DNA of 64,000 bases, from NCBI RefSeq assembly GCF_900455735.1, contig NZ_UAUI01000022.1:248001-312000 (forward strand), given 5' to 3'. Positions 1 to 9,362 of the stretch are shown piece by piece. This DNA comes from Rhodococcus wratislaviensis (GTDB lineage: Bacteria; Actinomycetota; Actinomycetes; Mycobacteriales; Mycobacteriaceae). How positions within the stretch are numbered: position 1 is the stretch's first letter; each line of letters opens with the position of its first letter. The position numbers and the translations under genes were made by a program. The notes under the pieces were generated by a model. That model worked only from the letters and a program-made list of their open reading frames with translations. It made no database searches and had not been told where the DNA came from.

Positions 1-159
<159 letters not shown>

Positions 160-165
160 TCCGAT

Positions 166-201
166 GCCGGGAGGCCGGGGCGCGCGCCTCGGCCTCCCGG
201 C
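166..201. terminator. Bidirectional hairpin terminator
   Basis: Perfect 11-bp arms GCCGGGAGGCC (166-176) and GGCCTCCCGGC (191-201) flank a GC-rich spacer that can itself pair, followed by CTTTC. It lies between the stop codons of two convergent genes (159 and 206), so it probably ends both transcripts. Confidence 0.7.
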
Positions 202-205
202 GCTT

Positions 206-1384
206 TCAGATCATGGCGCGCATCATCCCCTGCGGTTCACCGCCGAGTTGGGTGAGCGCGCTCGCATGATTGGTCGGTCCGGGCACGTGGACCGCGTGGG
301 CCAGACCGGCGTGCGCGTCCCGCCAGAAGCGCTGCATCGGAGTCTTGTAGTGCAACGCGCCGCCGCCGGCGCGCGCGAAGATCTCGTCCACGGCACGCAC
401 CGCGCGCCAGGCCGCGGCGATCTGGGTGCGGCGTCCGATCGCACGCTCCTCGAACGTGATCTCCTTGCCCGCGTCGACCTTGTCGTAGAACCGGTCTGCG
501 GTCTCGATGAGGGAGACCCGCGACGCATTGATCTCGGCGGCGGACTCCCCGATCGCGCTGAGCACGTAGGGATCCTCCTTGATCTTCTTCCCCGTGATGG
601 CGACGCGGTCCTTCTGCACCGCGATGTGACAGGCCAGCGCGCCCTCGGTGATGCCGATGACGGCGGCGGTGATGCCGAGCGGGAACATGCACGAATACGG
701 CATGTTGAACAGCGGCTCCGGCCTGCCCGCCTCCTTCTGCGCACGTCCGTCCATCACCTTCGCCGCGTTCAACGTCCGGTAGCCCGGGACGAACGCACCG
801 TCGACGATCAGGTCCTTGCTTCCGGTTCCGCGTAGTCCGATGACGTCCCACGTGTCCTCGACGATCTCATAGTCGGTGCGCGGCAGAATCACGTGCAGAG
901 ACGAGGGTGGCATCGCGATGCCACCCTCGCCGTCACCGACCATCGCCCCGAGGAAGGCCCACTGACAGTGGTCGGTTCCGGACGAGAAAGACCACCGCCC
1001 CTTCAGGACGTACCCACCGTCGACCGGGGTCGCGACACCCATGGGCGCATACGGGGACGCCATCCACGTGTCGTTGTCCTCGCCCCAGATCTCCTCCTGC
1101 ACCTGTGGGTCGGCGAACGCCAGTTCCCACGGGTGCACGCCGACGATCCCGGTGACCCATCCGCTCGCACCGTCGAGTGCGGCGACTCCCATGACGGTCT
1201 CGGCGAACTCGCGGGGGTGGACCTCGTAGCCGCCGTAGAGCTTGGGCTGCAGCAACCGGATCGCCCCGGAGTCGCGCAGGAGGCCGGCGGCGGTGTCGGT
1301 GAGTCGGCAGTCCGCCTCCGACCGGACGGCCTGCCCGCGAATCTCCTCGGCGACGCCTTCGATTCTGTCGAGAACCTGACCCAT
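206..1384 (-). CDS. HsaA-like flavin-dependent monooxygenase (acyl-CoA dehydrogenase fold)
   Basis: The 392-residue protein has the acyl-CoA dehydrogenase fold of two-component flavin hydroxylases. Segments such as LLQPKLYGG, GWVTGIVGVHPWELA, YAPMGVATPVDGGY and VIGLRGTGSKDL, and the C-terminal FWRDAHAG, match the layout of HsaA, the 3-HSA hydroxylase of steroid ring catabolism. Such oxygenases use reduced flavin from a separate reductase; no reductase gene is nearby. The ATG at 1384 is preceded by GGAGGAAGGGAG. An upstream in-frame start (1414) would fall inside a KstR-type operator at 1407-1420, which argues for 1384. The operator suggests induction during steroid growth. It may be an HsaA paralogue acting on another phenolic steroid intermediate. 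Confidence 0.85.
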   Translation of the reverse strand: MGQVLDRIEGVAEEIRGQAVRSEADCRLTDTAAGLLRDSGAIRLLQPKLYGGYEVHPREFAETVMGVAALDGASGWVTGIVGVHPWELAFADPQVQEEIWGEDNDTWMASPYAPMGVATPVDGGYVLKGRWSFSSGTDHCQWAFLGAMVGDGEGGIAMPPSSLHVILPRTDYEIVEDTWDVIGLRGTGSKDLIVDGAFVPGYRTLNAAKVMDGRAQKEAGRPEPLFNMPYSCMFPLGITAAVIGITEGALACHIAVQKDRVAITGKKIKEDPYVLSAIGESAAEINASRVSLIETADRFYDKVDAGKEITFEERAIGRRTQIAAAWRAVRAVDEIFARAGGGALHYKTPMQRFWRDAHAGLAHAVHVPGPTNHASALTQLGGEPQGMMRAMI

Positions 1385-1406
1385 CGGGACTCCCTTCCTC
1401 CGCGAG

Positions 1407-1420
1407 TAGAACACGTTCTA
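1407..1420. promoter_or_regulatory. KstR-type operator
   Basis: TAGAACACGTTCTA fits the published KstR consensus TnnAACnnGTTnnA at every fixed position. It lies 23 bp upstream of the HsaA-like gene. KstR is the TetR-family repressor of cholesterol catabolism in mycobacteria and rhodococci, so this gene is probably a member of that regulon (inference). Confidence 0.75.
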
Positions 1421-1469
1421 GTCAATATAGCGCCGAGGTGGCAATTCCGAGCCGATCCGCACCTCACGC

Positions 1470-1499
1470 TTGAAAGTTCGCCATACCTAAATCTATAGT
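1470..1499 (+). promoter_or_regulatory. mntH promoter with DtxR/MntR-like operator
   Basis: A sigma-70-type promoter is visible: TTGAAA (1470-1475), an 18-bp spacer and TATAGT (1494-1499). The complement of the spacer (1473-1490) reads TTAGGTATGGCGAACTTT, agreeing with the IdeR-box consensus TTAGGTTAGGCTAACCTAA at 13 of 18 positions. A DtxR-family metal repressor such as MntR or IdeR bound here would block the promoter. The box is imperfect, so which regulator binds is uncertain. Confidence 0.5.
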
Positions 1500-1549
1500 G
1501 CGGAGATACGAATCAGCAGGTAGATCGACAGACCACGACCAGGAGCTCC

Positions 1550-2812
1550 GTGAGCATCGAGGCACCCCGCCCTCTCCTCCCGCGCCGCACACCCCGCAAG
1601 GGCAGCCTTCGAACGGTCGCGCTCCTCGGGCCCGCTTTCGTGGCGGCCATCGCGTACGTCGACCCCGGAAACGTGGCCGCCAACCTCACCGCGGGCGCGA
1701 AGTACGGGTACCTGCTCGTCTGGGTCCTTGTGCTCGCCAATGCCATGGCCGTGCTGGTGCAGTACCTGTCCGCGAAACTCGGGCTGGTCACCGGCAAATC
1801 ACTGCCCGAGATGCTGGGGACCCGCCTGCGGACCGGGAACCGCCGCGCGTTCTGGCTGCAGGCGGAGGCGATGGCGATCGCCACCGACCTCGCCGAGGTG
1901 ATCGGCGGCGCGATCGCACTCAATCTCCTGTTCGGCGTTCCACTCTTCGTCGGAGGCCTGATCACGGGCGTCGTGTCGATGGGCATCCTGTCGATCCAGA
2001 GCCGCCGCGGTCAGCGGACGTTCGAGTTCGTCGTGATGGGACTCCTGACGATCATCACCGTCGGGTTCCTCACCGGACTCGCGTTCACCGACGTGTCGGG
2101 CACGGACGCGCTCGCCGGACTCGTGCCGCGTTTCGAGGGCACCGAGACGGTGCTGCTCGCCGCGAGCATGCTCGGCGCCACCGTGATGCCGCACGCGATC
2201 TACCTGCACTCCGCCCTCGCCCGCGACCGGCACGGGAACGACCTGGAAGGACCGCGCCTCGCGCGACTGCTACGGGTGACGAAGTGGGACGTGGTAGGTG
2301 CGCTGATCGTGGCGGGCGCGGTGAACATCGGCATGCTGCTGCTCGCCGCCTCGGCCCTGCGCGGCATCCCCGGCACCGATTCGATCGACGGCGCGCACGC
2401 CGCCATCCAGAGTTCGCTCGGCCCCACCGTCGCCGTCATCTTCGCCGTCGGACTGCTGGCTTCCGGCCTGGCGTCCACGTCGATCGGCTGCGCCGCCGGC
2501 TCCGAGATCATGTACGGCCTGCTGTCGATGCGCATCCCGCTGCTGCTGCGCCGGGTGGTCACCCTGATCCCGGCGCTGGTCGTGCTGGCGGTCGGGGTGG
2601 ATCCCACGTTCGCGCTCGTCCTCAGTCAGGTGGTGCTGAGCCTGTGCATCCCGTTCGCGGTGATCCCACTCGTGCGGATGACGTCGAGTCGCGACCTGAT
2701 GGGCGTCCACCGCAACGCGACGGCCACCACAGTCGCCGCCTGGGTGGCGGCGTCGCTGATCGTCGTGCTCAACGTGTCGCTGCTGTGGCTGACGTTCACG
2801 GGTTCGGCCTGA
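1550..2812 (+). CDS. mntH: Nramp-family divalent metal transporter MntH
   Basis: This 420-residue inner-membrane protein has the Nramp hallmarks: the DPGN metal-binding motif in the first helix (AIAYVDPGNVAAN, about residues 35-47) and MPHAIYLHS in the sixth. About eleven hydrophobic helices follow each other, the usual number for the family. It imports Mn(II), possibly Fe(II), with protons. The GTG at 1550 follows AGGAG at 1541-1545. The promoter just upstream overlaps a DtxR-like box, as expected for a manganese-repressed gene. It converges with the kinase gene, whose stop begins at the next base. Confidence 0.93.
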   Translation: MSIEAPRPLLPRRTPRKGSLRTVALLGPAFVAAIAYVDPGNVAANLTAGAKYGYLLVWVLVLANAMAVLVQYLSAKLGLVTGKSLPEMLGTRLRTGNRRAFWLQAEAMAIATDLAEVIGGAIALNLLFGVPLFVGGLITGVVSMGILSIQSRRGQRTFEFVVMGLLTIITVGFLTGLAFTDVSGTDALAGLVPRFEGTETVLLAASMLGATVMPHAIYLHSALARDRHGNDLEGPRLARLLRVTKWDVVGALIVAGAVNIGMLLLAASALRGIPGTDSIDGAHAAIQSSLGPTVAVIFAVGLLASGLASTSIGCAAGSEIMYGLLSMRIPLLLRRVVTLIPALVVLAVGVDPTFALVLSQVVLSLCIPFAVIPLVRMTSSRDLMGVHRNATATTVAAWVAASLIVVLNVSLLWLTFTGSA

Positions 2813-5103
2813 TCACTCGTGCCGCGGCGCACCGGACACGACGCGGTGCAGCGCCTGCAGGTCCTCGGACAGCATCCGGAACATCCAGTAGGCCCCGACG
2901 AACGCGACGACGCTGCCGACGCACAGGACGCGGAGCGCGACGATCACCCGGGGCAGGTCTTCCGGGGGAATGAACGTGGCCCCCGCGATCCCGAGCAGTG
3001 GCACGGCGGCCGCCGCGGCGAGGAAGAGCGTGCTGCGTCGCCCGAGCCGTCGCAGCATCCGGGCGTCCGAGGCACTGATCTCGCCGTGCCGCAGAAACAC
3101 CGGGTAGAGGCAGCGGACGGCGTAGAAGTTCACGAAGAAGAACGGGTAGACCACCGCGATCGCTCCGCATACGAGCTGTGATGCAGTGAAGTGGACGACC
3201 GTGTTCCACGGAACCTCACTGCCGCTCACCTCCAGCGTGATCGGCACGACGAGGCCGCTGACCACCCAGAGACCGAGGCAGAGCAGTGCACACCGCTGGC
3301 CGAGCAGCAGGGTGTCCCGGCGCGCCCGGGCGAGCTGGGCGCCGGTGTAGACCCGCCCCCGGCGCAGCCCGCCGGCCACCATCGTCAGGTAGAGCACCAT
3401 CGACAGCGTGCCCACGGCTCCGATGAGGAACGCGACCGTGTAGTCGATCCGGGTGATCCGCTCGAAGTTCTCCTGCGCGGCGGGCGGCAGCTTGCTGATG
3501 ATCAGGGTGCTGTTGTGCTGGTAGCTGTAGAGGATCGCCAGCAGATTGGGAACTGCGATGGCCAGGAACATGATCGGGTGCGTCCACCGCCGCATCCGCA
3601 GCCGCCAGCTTCCCGGCGGTGGATCGACCAGATCGCGGGCGTGCGCGTCGAGGCAGACGTCGAGCTGCTGGGCGAGTTCGGCCCCGGAGGAGAACCGATC
3701 CTTCGGTGCCGGCGCCAGCGATGTGAGCAGCACTCGCCGCAGCGCGTTCGGGCAGTCGGCGGGCAGTTCGCCTTCGGCCGGTTCGTCCGGTCCGCGCCGC
3801 CGCGCGAGCATCGCGTCGAGTGTGGTGCGGTCGCCGGGCGGGTGGGAGTGCAGTTCGGCGTCGCTGTCGTAGAAAGGTCTTCTGCCGGTCAGCAACTCCC
3901 ACAGGACGACGGCGAGCGAATACAGGTCGCTGCGGGTGTCGAGATCGCCGGGTGCGCCCGGCCGGTCCGGGTGGATCGCCTCGAGCTGTTCCGGCGACAT
4001 GTAGGCCAGCGAGCCGCCGAAGTACGCCACCGGGCTGGCACCCGCGATGTTCCCGCTGAAACTGATGTTGAAGTCGGCGAGCTTCGGGACGCCCTCGGCC
4101 GTCAGCAGCACGTTCGCCGGTTTGACGTCGCGGTGGAGCACGCCGTGCCTCCCGGCGTAATCGAGCGCCTGCGCCAGCCGGCGGCCGAGCCAGGCCACCG
4201 TCTCGGGCCAGGTCAGCGTCGCGATCTCCTGACGAACGGCGGATTCGCTGGGCCGGATCTCGCCCCTGCCCACCAGGGCCCGGTCGATCGCATCCAGCAG
4301 CACGGCGCCGCTGCGCGAGTCCGGCGGCGTCTCACGTACCCGGCCGACCACGTCGAGCAGGGTTCCCCCGGCACGTACTGCATGTACAGCAGTCGCAGGT
4401 CGCGGCCCGCGAGGAGTCGTTGATCGAAGACCCGGACGATGTAGTCGTGGTCGAACTGGGCCAGGGTCTGCGGCTCGGTGCCGCGGTCCTGTGAGATCTT
4501 CACCGCGACCAGTCTCTGCAGCGACCGCTGCCGGGCGAGGAACACCCGCGCGAACGCGCCCCGGCCGAGACCGGTCATGAGGTCGAAGTCGTCGATCCGC
4601 TGGCCCACCTCGAGATCGTCGAGGGTGGCTACGCTCCCCGCATACACCGTCGGGGTCTTCTCGCCGTGGTGGAGCGAGGTGCTCTGGTACTCGCCGGTGC
4701 CGAGTAGTTCGTCGAGCTGACCGGCCTGGCCCGGAAAGTTCTGGGTGTATTCGCTCGCCTCGACCGATTCCCCGCTGCGCCGCCGGATGTGGAATTCCTC
4801 GTACAGCAGGTCCGGCGGCAACGGCCACCGCCGCAGTTCGGGCAGCTCCTCACAGTATTGGGCGAGCCGCTTCGGGTGGTCGCCGCGCAGCCAGCGGTTC
4901 TCCAGGTCGACCTTGACCAGTTCGACGAGCGTGACGCGGCGGAGCGCGGGTGAGGTGGGCAGATACGCGACCAGATCGGGCGCGGACGACGAGGACTCCC
5001 AGGCACTGGCGAAGCGCGCGACGGCGTCGCCGACCGCCGTGTCCGACACCCAGGCCTGCTCGGAAGCGGCCGGTGAACCTCGCCGGGAGGGCATGAAAGC
5101 CAT
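2813..5103 (-). pseudogene. Membrane Ser/Thr protein kinase gene, interrupted by a one-base frameshift
   Basis: Two overlapping frames together encode one kinase of about 763 residues. The upstream frame (from ATG 5103) has an N-terminal region, the glycine-rich loop GLGRGAFARVF and the ATP lysine in VAVKIS, up to LLYMQYVPG. The downstream frame continues from GGTLLDVVGRV with HRDVKPANVLL, LADFNIS, AYMSPEQ and DTRSDLYSLAVVLWELL, then several membrane helices to the end. The join is at a run of five C (4365-4369, plus strand); one extra base restores the frame. The DFG magnesium motif reads DFN. It follows the TetR gene by 23 bp on the same strand. It may be inactive, or the frameshift may be a sequencing error. 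Confidence 0.8.
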
Positions 5104-5126
5104 GGTAGCTGGCCACGCCCGGCGGA

Positions 5127-5822
5127 CTACTGCAGTTCCGACACCGGGGTCGACGGGTCGATGGTGACGCCGATCCGCGCCAGATTGCCGTGCAGCACTT
5201 GCCAGATCGACACCTCGAGGAACTCGGCCAGCTCGTCGCTGCCGAGCGCCGGCTGCGGGTTGCTCAGCCACCGGTTGACGCTGGCATCCACGAGCCCCAC
5301 CAAACCGAAGGCCAGCGACTCGGCCAGATCCGAATTGCCGGCCACCGTGTCGAGGACCGTCGCGATCAACCCCGACAGCTGGAGTGCGATCGCGGTCTTC
5401 GTTCCCGTCACCACACGCGAGCCGGTGGTGCGCCGGCTCGGCGATCCGGTGCCGAGGAATTGGTGGAGCCGTGGATATTCCACGATCCACCTCAGGTATG
5501 TCTCGACCGCGCGCGCGATCGCCTCGCCCACGGTCCCCTCCGGTGTCAACGTGGGGGCGAGGTCCGCCATCAGCCGTTCGATGATGCGGCCGCGCAACTG
5601 CTCGTCGAGGTCGCCGCGATCGGCGAAGATCCGGTAGACCACCGACCGCGGCACGTCGGCGCGGTTCGCGATCTGCTGGACGCCCACGTCGGGACCGTCC
5701 TCGTTGATGGCGTCCATCGCGGCTTCGAGAATCCGGCTTCGGCGTTCCGCCTTGTGGTCCTCCCAGCGCGTGGCGCGGCCGTCGCCCTGGGGCGACGCGG
5801 CGGTTTCCACTTTGTCCGGCAT
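5127..5822 (-). CDS. TetR-family transcriptional regulator
   Basis: The protein (231 residues from ATG 5822; ATG 5840 is also possible) has an N-terminal TetR helix-turn-helix: [17 protein letters not shown], then [21 protein letters not shown]. The rest is a helical ligand-binding domain. Longer in-frame starts would run through the 28-bp inverted repeat at 5860-5887 and are unlikely. It is divergent from the thiolase operon and the inverted repeat lies between them, so it most likely represses that operon and itself until an acyl-CoA or lipid ligand binds (inference). Confidence 0.85.
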   Translation of the reverse strand: MPDKVETAASPQGDGRATRWEDHKAERRSRILEAAMDAINEDGPDVGVQQIANRADVPRSVVYRIFADRGDLDEQLRGRIIERLMADLAPTLTPEGTVGEAIARAVETYLRWIVEYPRLHQFLGTGSPSRRTTGSRVVTGTKTAIALQLSGLIATVLDTVAGNSDLAESLAFGLVGLVDASVNRWLSNPQPALGSDELAEFLEVSIWQVLHGNLARIGVTIDPSTPVSELQ

Positions 5823-5847
5823 CACGCACACGTTACCCATCCGACTG

Positions 5848-5887
5848 TTGACTGGACAGCCTGTCTCACATACTTTGGTGAGACAGG
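5848..5887. promoter_or_regulatory. Thiolase-operon promoter with TetR operator
   Basis: TTGACT (5848-5853), a 17-bp spacer and TACTTT (5871-5876) form a promoter facing the thiolase gene. A perfect inverted repeat with 10-bp arms, CCTGTCTCAC (5860-5869) and GTGAGACAGG (5878-5887), covers the -10 region. Its size and place between tetR and its divergent target are typical of a TetR operator. Confidence 0.7.
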
Positions 5888-5925
5888 GTGTCACACACAT
5901 ATTTCTCCGGACTCAGGGAGCCGCA

Positions 5926-7110
5926 ATGGGTAACAGGGTGTTCGTCGTCGGCGTCGGGATGACGAAGTTCGAGAAGCCGGGTGCACGCGAGTGGGACTAC
6001 CCCGACATGGCGCGCGAGGCAGGCGGCGGGGCACTCGAGGACGCCGGGATCGAGTACGCGCTCGTGGAGCAGGCGTACGTCGGATACGTGTACGGCGAGT
6101 CCACGTCGGGACAGCGGGCGGTGTACGAACTCGGCCTCACCGGCATTCCCATCGTGAACGTCAACAACAACTGTTCGACGGGGTCGACCGCGCTCTTCCT
6201 CGCCACGCAGGCGGTCCGGAGCGGTCAGGTGGACTGCGCACTCGCGCTGGGCTTCGAGAAGATGCAGGCCGGTTCGCTCGGGTCCACGTACGACGACCGG
6301 GAACAACCGATGATGCGCCATCTCCTCGCGCTCGCCGAACTCCAGGAGTTCGCGATGCCGCCTGCCCCCTACATGTTCGGCGCCGCAGGCAAGGAACACA
6401 TGGAACGCTTCGGGACCACGGCGGAACAGTTCGCCAAGATCGGCGTGAAGAACCACCGCCACTCACAGAACAACCCGTACGCCCAGTTCCAGGACGAGTA
6501 CACGCTCGACGAGATCCTCGGCTCGAAGCCGATCTACGGGCCCCTCACCAAACTGCAGTGCTCCCCCACCTCGGACGGCTCCGGTGCCGTCGTCGTCGTG
6601 AGCGAGGAGTTCGTCGACAAGCACGACCTCGCCGGGCAGGCCGTGGAGATCGTCGGCCAGTCCATGGTCACCGACCTCCCGAGCACGTTCGAGGACCGGA
6701 GCGCGATCAGCCTGGTCGGCGCGGACATGACCCGCACGGCCGCGGCCCGCGTGTACGAACAGGCGGGCATCGGACCGGACGACATCGACGTCATCGAGCT
6801 CCACGACTGCTTCTCCACCAACGAACTGCTGACCTACGAGGCGCTCGGGCTGTGCGGCGAGGGCGAGGGCGGCAAACTCGTCGACAACGACGACACCACG
6901 TACGGCGGCCGCTGGGTGGTCAACCCGTCCGGTGGTCTCATCTCCAAGGGCCACCCGCTCGGCGCCACCGGACTCGCCCAGTGCAGCGAACTCACCTGGC
7001 AACTCCGCGGCACGGCCGACAAGCGGCAGGTCGACGGCGCCGCGGTCGCCCTCCAGCACAACATCGGCCTCGGTGGCGCCGTCGTCGTCACCGCCTACCG
7101 CGCGCTCTGA
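5926..7110 (+). CDS. SCP2/SCPx-type thiolase (lipid-transfer protein family)
   Basis: This 394-residue protein is a thiolase of the sterol-carrier-protein-x type. It has the nucleophilic cysteine in [12 protein letters not shown], the HDCFSTNE loop, [14 protein letters not shown] and the C-terminal [15 protein letters not shown], where ordinary thiolases have a second CxG cysteine motif. SCPx thiolases cleave 3-oxoacyl-CoAs, including alpha-methyl-branched and sterol side-chain esters. The ATG at 5926 follows AGGGAG. It is the first gene of a run of six and carries out the last step of the pathway. A thiolase-like aldolase role (Ltp type) is possible, but the usual DUF35 partner is absent here. 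Confidence 0.9.
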   Translation: MGNRVFVVGVGMTKFEKPGAREWDYPDMAREAGGGALEDAGIEYALVEQAYVGYVYGESTSGQRAVYELGLTGIPIVNVNNNCSTGSTALFLATQAVRSGQVDCALALGFEKMQAGSLGSTYDDREQPMMRHLLALAELQEFAMPPAPYMFGAAGKEHMERFGTTAEQFAKIGVKNHRHSQNNPYAQFQDEYTLDEILGSKPIYGPLTKLQCSPTSDGSGAVVVVSEEFVDKHDLAGQAVEIVGQSMVTDLPSTFEDRSAISLVGADMTRTAAARVYEQAGIGPDDIDVIELHDCFSTNELLTYEALGLCGEGEGGKLVDNDDTTYGGRWVVNPSGGLISKGHPLGATGLAQCSELTWQLRGTADKRQVDGAAVALQHNIGLGGAVVVTAYRAL

Positions 7111-7158
7111 TCCTTCTCTCTCACCATTCTTTTCACCTCGAAACACCAGGAGTACACC

Positions 7159-7590
7159 ATGGCTTCCGTTTCCGTCGCAGCGTCCCTGCCCGCCTCCCCC
7201 GACAAGGCGTGGGACGCGCTCTCCGACCTGTCCCGCTGGGAGGAGTGGCTCACCATCCACCAGTCCTGGAAGAGCGAGATCCCCACCCAGGTGGCACTCG
7301 GATCGAAGTTCACCGAGGTCGTCTCCGTGATGGGTATGGCCAACAAGATCGAGTGGACCGTCACCGAGGTGCAGGTCCCCGAGATGGTGAAGATCTCCGG
7401 CACCGGCATGGCCGGGGTCACCGTCGAATTCACGCTGAAAGTCGAGCCGGACGGCGCCGGATCCACGGCGATCATCGACGCGAGTTTCACCGGCACGATG
7501 ATCGTCGGCCCCATCGGCAAGGCCGTCGCCAAGAACGCCAAGGCGGATCTGGAGGCCTCCCTGGCCGGGTTCGCCGACATGGTGGGCTGA
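7159..7590 (+). CDS. SRPBCC (START-like) family protein
   Basis: The 143-residue protein has the helix-grip pattern of the polyketide cyclase/START-like superfamily: SVAASLPASPDKAWDALSDL at the N-terminus, mixed strands, and a long C-terminal helix after GPIGKAVAKNAKADLE. It resembles the protein at 20215-20646 and mycobacterial Rv0910/TB18.5-type proteins. Members bind hydrophobic ligands. Its place between the thiolase and hydratase genes suggests it holds or delivers a bulky acyl or sterol substrate, but no enzymatic function can be assigned. Confidence is in the fold, not the role. Confidence 0.75.
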   Translation: MASVSVAASLPASPDKAWDALSDLSRWEEWLTIHQSWKSEIPTQVALGSKFTEVVSVMGMANKIEWTVTEVQVPEMVKISGTGMAGVTVEFTLKVEPDGAGSTAIIDASFTGTMIVGPIGKAVAKNAKADLEASLAGFADMVG

Positions 7591-7595
7591 TCCGC

Positions 7596-8471
7596 ATGAC
7601 CACCCCCACAGTCGAATTCGATACGAGCGGCGTCGGCCAGTGGACGGATCCGCAGCGGTTCGAGGTCACCGCCGAGCGGATCGCCGACTACGCCGCGGCC
7701 ACCAACGATCCCATCGAACGCCATCTCGCCGGCGAGGTCGCGCCCCCGGTGTTCGCCGTGGTCCCCGCGTTCACGTCGATGGCACCGGCGGCACTGTCCG
7801 TCGCCCCGGTCGAACTGCTCATGAAGCTCGTGCACGGGGAGCAGGATTTCCACTTCCACCGTCCGATCCGCCCCGGCGACACCCTCGTGGTCCGCGCGAA
7901 GCCGATCGGATTCGAGGGCCGGGAGAACGGCTCCACCGTCGTCGTCTACGTCGAAACCACCACGGAAGCCGGTGAACTGGTCAACGAGCAGTGGATGACC
8001 GCGTTCTTCCGGAAGGTCGACGCGGGAGCCGGACTCGGCGAGCAGGCACCCGCGCACCGGTTCGACGAGTCCCTACGGGGACAGGCCCCGGTCGCGACGA
8101 TCACCCAGCACATCGACGAGGACCAGACGTTCCGCTACTCCCCCGCCTCCGGTGATCCGATGCCGATCCACCTGGACGACGAGATCGCCCGGATGTCCGG
8201 ACTTCCCGGAATCATCAACCACGGCCTGTGCACCATGGCGTTCACCTCGTGGGCGGCGCTCACCGAACTCGCCGACGGCAGGGTCGAACGGCTCCGCCGG
8301 CTCGCCGTGCGGTTCGCGAAACCCGTCCTGCCCGGCCAGGACATCGGCACGCAGTTCCGGCAGGTCGCCGAGCCCACGGGCGCGGCAACGTCGTACGCCT
8401 ACGAGACCACCGTCGGCGACGCACTCGTCATCAAGGACGGCCTCGCCGTCATCGCGGACACCGAAACCTAG
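7596..8471 (+). CDS. MaoC-like enoyl-CoA hydratase (double hot dog)
   Basis: The 291-residue protein has two hot-dog halves: an N-terminal MaoC_dehydrat_N-like half and a C-terminal hydratase-2 half. The catalytic signature appears as YSPASGDPMPIHLDD (about residues 177-191), with the conserved Asp and His present but Met in place of the usual Asn before PIH. INHGLCTMAF follows, as in family members. It should hydrate trans-2-enoyl-CoA to the (R)-3-hydroxyacyl-CoA. The start is 5 bp after the SRPBCC stop. With the next gene it reproduces the two activities of peroxisomal multifunctional enzyme 2. Confidence 0.85.
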   Translation: MTTPTVEFDTSGVGQWTDPQRFEVTAERIADYAAATNDPIERHLAGEVAPPVFAVVPAFTSMAPAALSVAPVELLMKLVHGEQDFHFHRPIRPGDTLVVRAKPIGFEGRENGSTVVVYVETTTEAGELVNEQWMTAFFRKVDAGAGLGEQAPAHRFDESLRGQAPVATITQHIDEDQTFRYSPASGDPMPIHLDDEIARMSGLPGIINHGLCTMAFTSWAALTELADGRVERLRRLAVRFAKPVLPGQDIGTQFRQVAEPTGAATSYAYETTVGDALVIKDGLAVIADTET

Positions 8472-8481
8472 GAGCACGCAC

Positions 8482-9351
8482 ATGGGAACACTCGACGGAC
8501 GGGTGGCCATCGTCACCGGCGCCGGACGCGGAATCGGCCGGGAGCACGCACTGCTCTTCGCCCGCGAGGGCGCTGCCGTGGTTGTCAACGACCTCGGCGG
8601 CGCGAACGACGGCACCGGCGAGGACGCGGGCCCAGCGCAGCAGGTCGTCGACGAGATCGTCGCCGCGGGCGGCAGGGCAGTCGCGAACACCGACAACGTC
8701 GCATCCTGGGACGGCGCCGAAGGACTCGTCGACCAAGCGGTGCGCGAGTTCGGCCGACTCGACGTCCTCGTCAACAACGCGGGCATCCTGCGGGACGCCT
8801 TCATCGCGGGCATGACCGAAAGCCAGTGGGACGCCGTCATCGCCGTACATCTCAAGGGACACGCCGCCACCCTGCACCACGCGGCGGCGTACTGGAAGGC
8901 GCAGACCAAGGCGGGCGCGACCGTGAACGCGTCCGTGATCAACACCGCGTCCGCGTCGGGCACGTTCATGCCCAACGCGGGCCAGGGCAACTACGGCGCC
9001 GCGAAGGCGGGCATCGCCGCACTCACCCTGGTCGCCGCGGACGAACTCGAACGCTACGGCGTCCGGGTCAACGCGATCGCCCCGATCGCCCGCACCCGGC
9101 TCACGCTGGCCACCCCGGGCATGGGCGCGCTGTTCGCCGAGGAGGTGCCGGAGGGCGAGTTCGACGCGTTCAGCCCCGCCAACATCTCTCCGCTCGTCGC
9201 GCGTCTCGCCGACGCGAACTGCAAGATCACCGGCAAGGTGTTCGCCGTGCAGGGCGGGGCCATCTCCGAGCTCGCCGGCTGGCACGACGTCACGACCATC
9301 GAGAGCGACGGCCCGTGGACCGTCGCCGACCTCGCCGACCGGCTCGGCTGA
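8482..9351 (+). CDS. SDR-family 3-hydroxyacyl-CoA dehydrogenase (17-beta-HSD4-like)
   Basis: The 289-residue protein is a classical short-chain dehydrogenase: nucleotide-binding TGAGRGIGREHALLFA, NDLGG after the second strand (a mark of the HSD17B4/MFE-2 subgroup), NNAGILRD, the active-site Ser region with YGAAKAG (Tyr and Lys present) and VNAIAPIA. It probably oxidises (R)-3-hydroxyacyl-CoA with NAD+. A Shine-Dalgarno AGGAG lies before ATG 8482, and the gene is 10 bp after the MaoC gene. MFE-2 uses the same hydratase and dehydrogenase pairing on bile-acid and branched-chain precursors. Confidence 0.88.
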   Translation: MGTLDGRVAIVTGAGRGIGREHALLFAREGAAVVVNDLGGANDGTGEDAGPAQQVVDEIVAAGGRAVANTDNVASWDGAEGLVDQAVREFGRLDVLVNNAGILRDAFIAGMTESQWDAVIAVHLKGHAATLHHAAAYWKAQTKAGATVNASVINTASASGTFMPNAGQGNYGAAKAGIAALTLVAADELERYGVRVNAIAPIARTRLTLATPGMGALFAEEVPEGEFDAFSPANISPLVARLADANCKITGKVFAVQGGAISELAGWHDVTTIESDGPWTVADLADRLG

Positions 9352-9362
9352 AGGGCCCCGAC

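Noticed and set aside
5823-5900. Longer TetR start at 5900
   Set aside because: The added residues run through the inverted-repeat operator and promoter region and do not resemble a TetR N-terminus.
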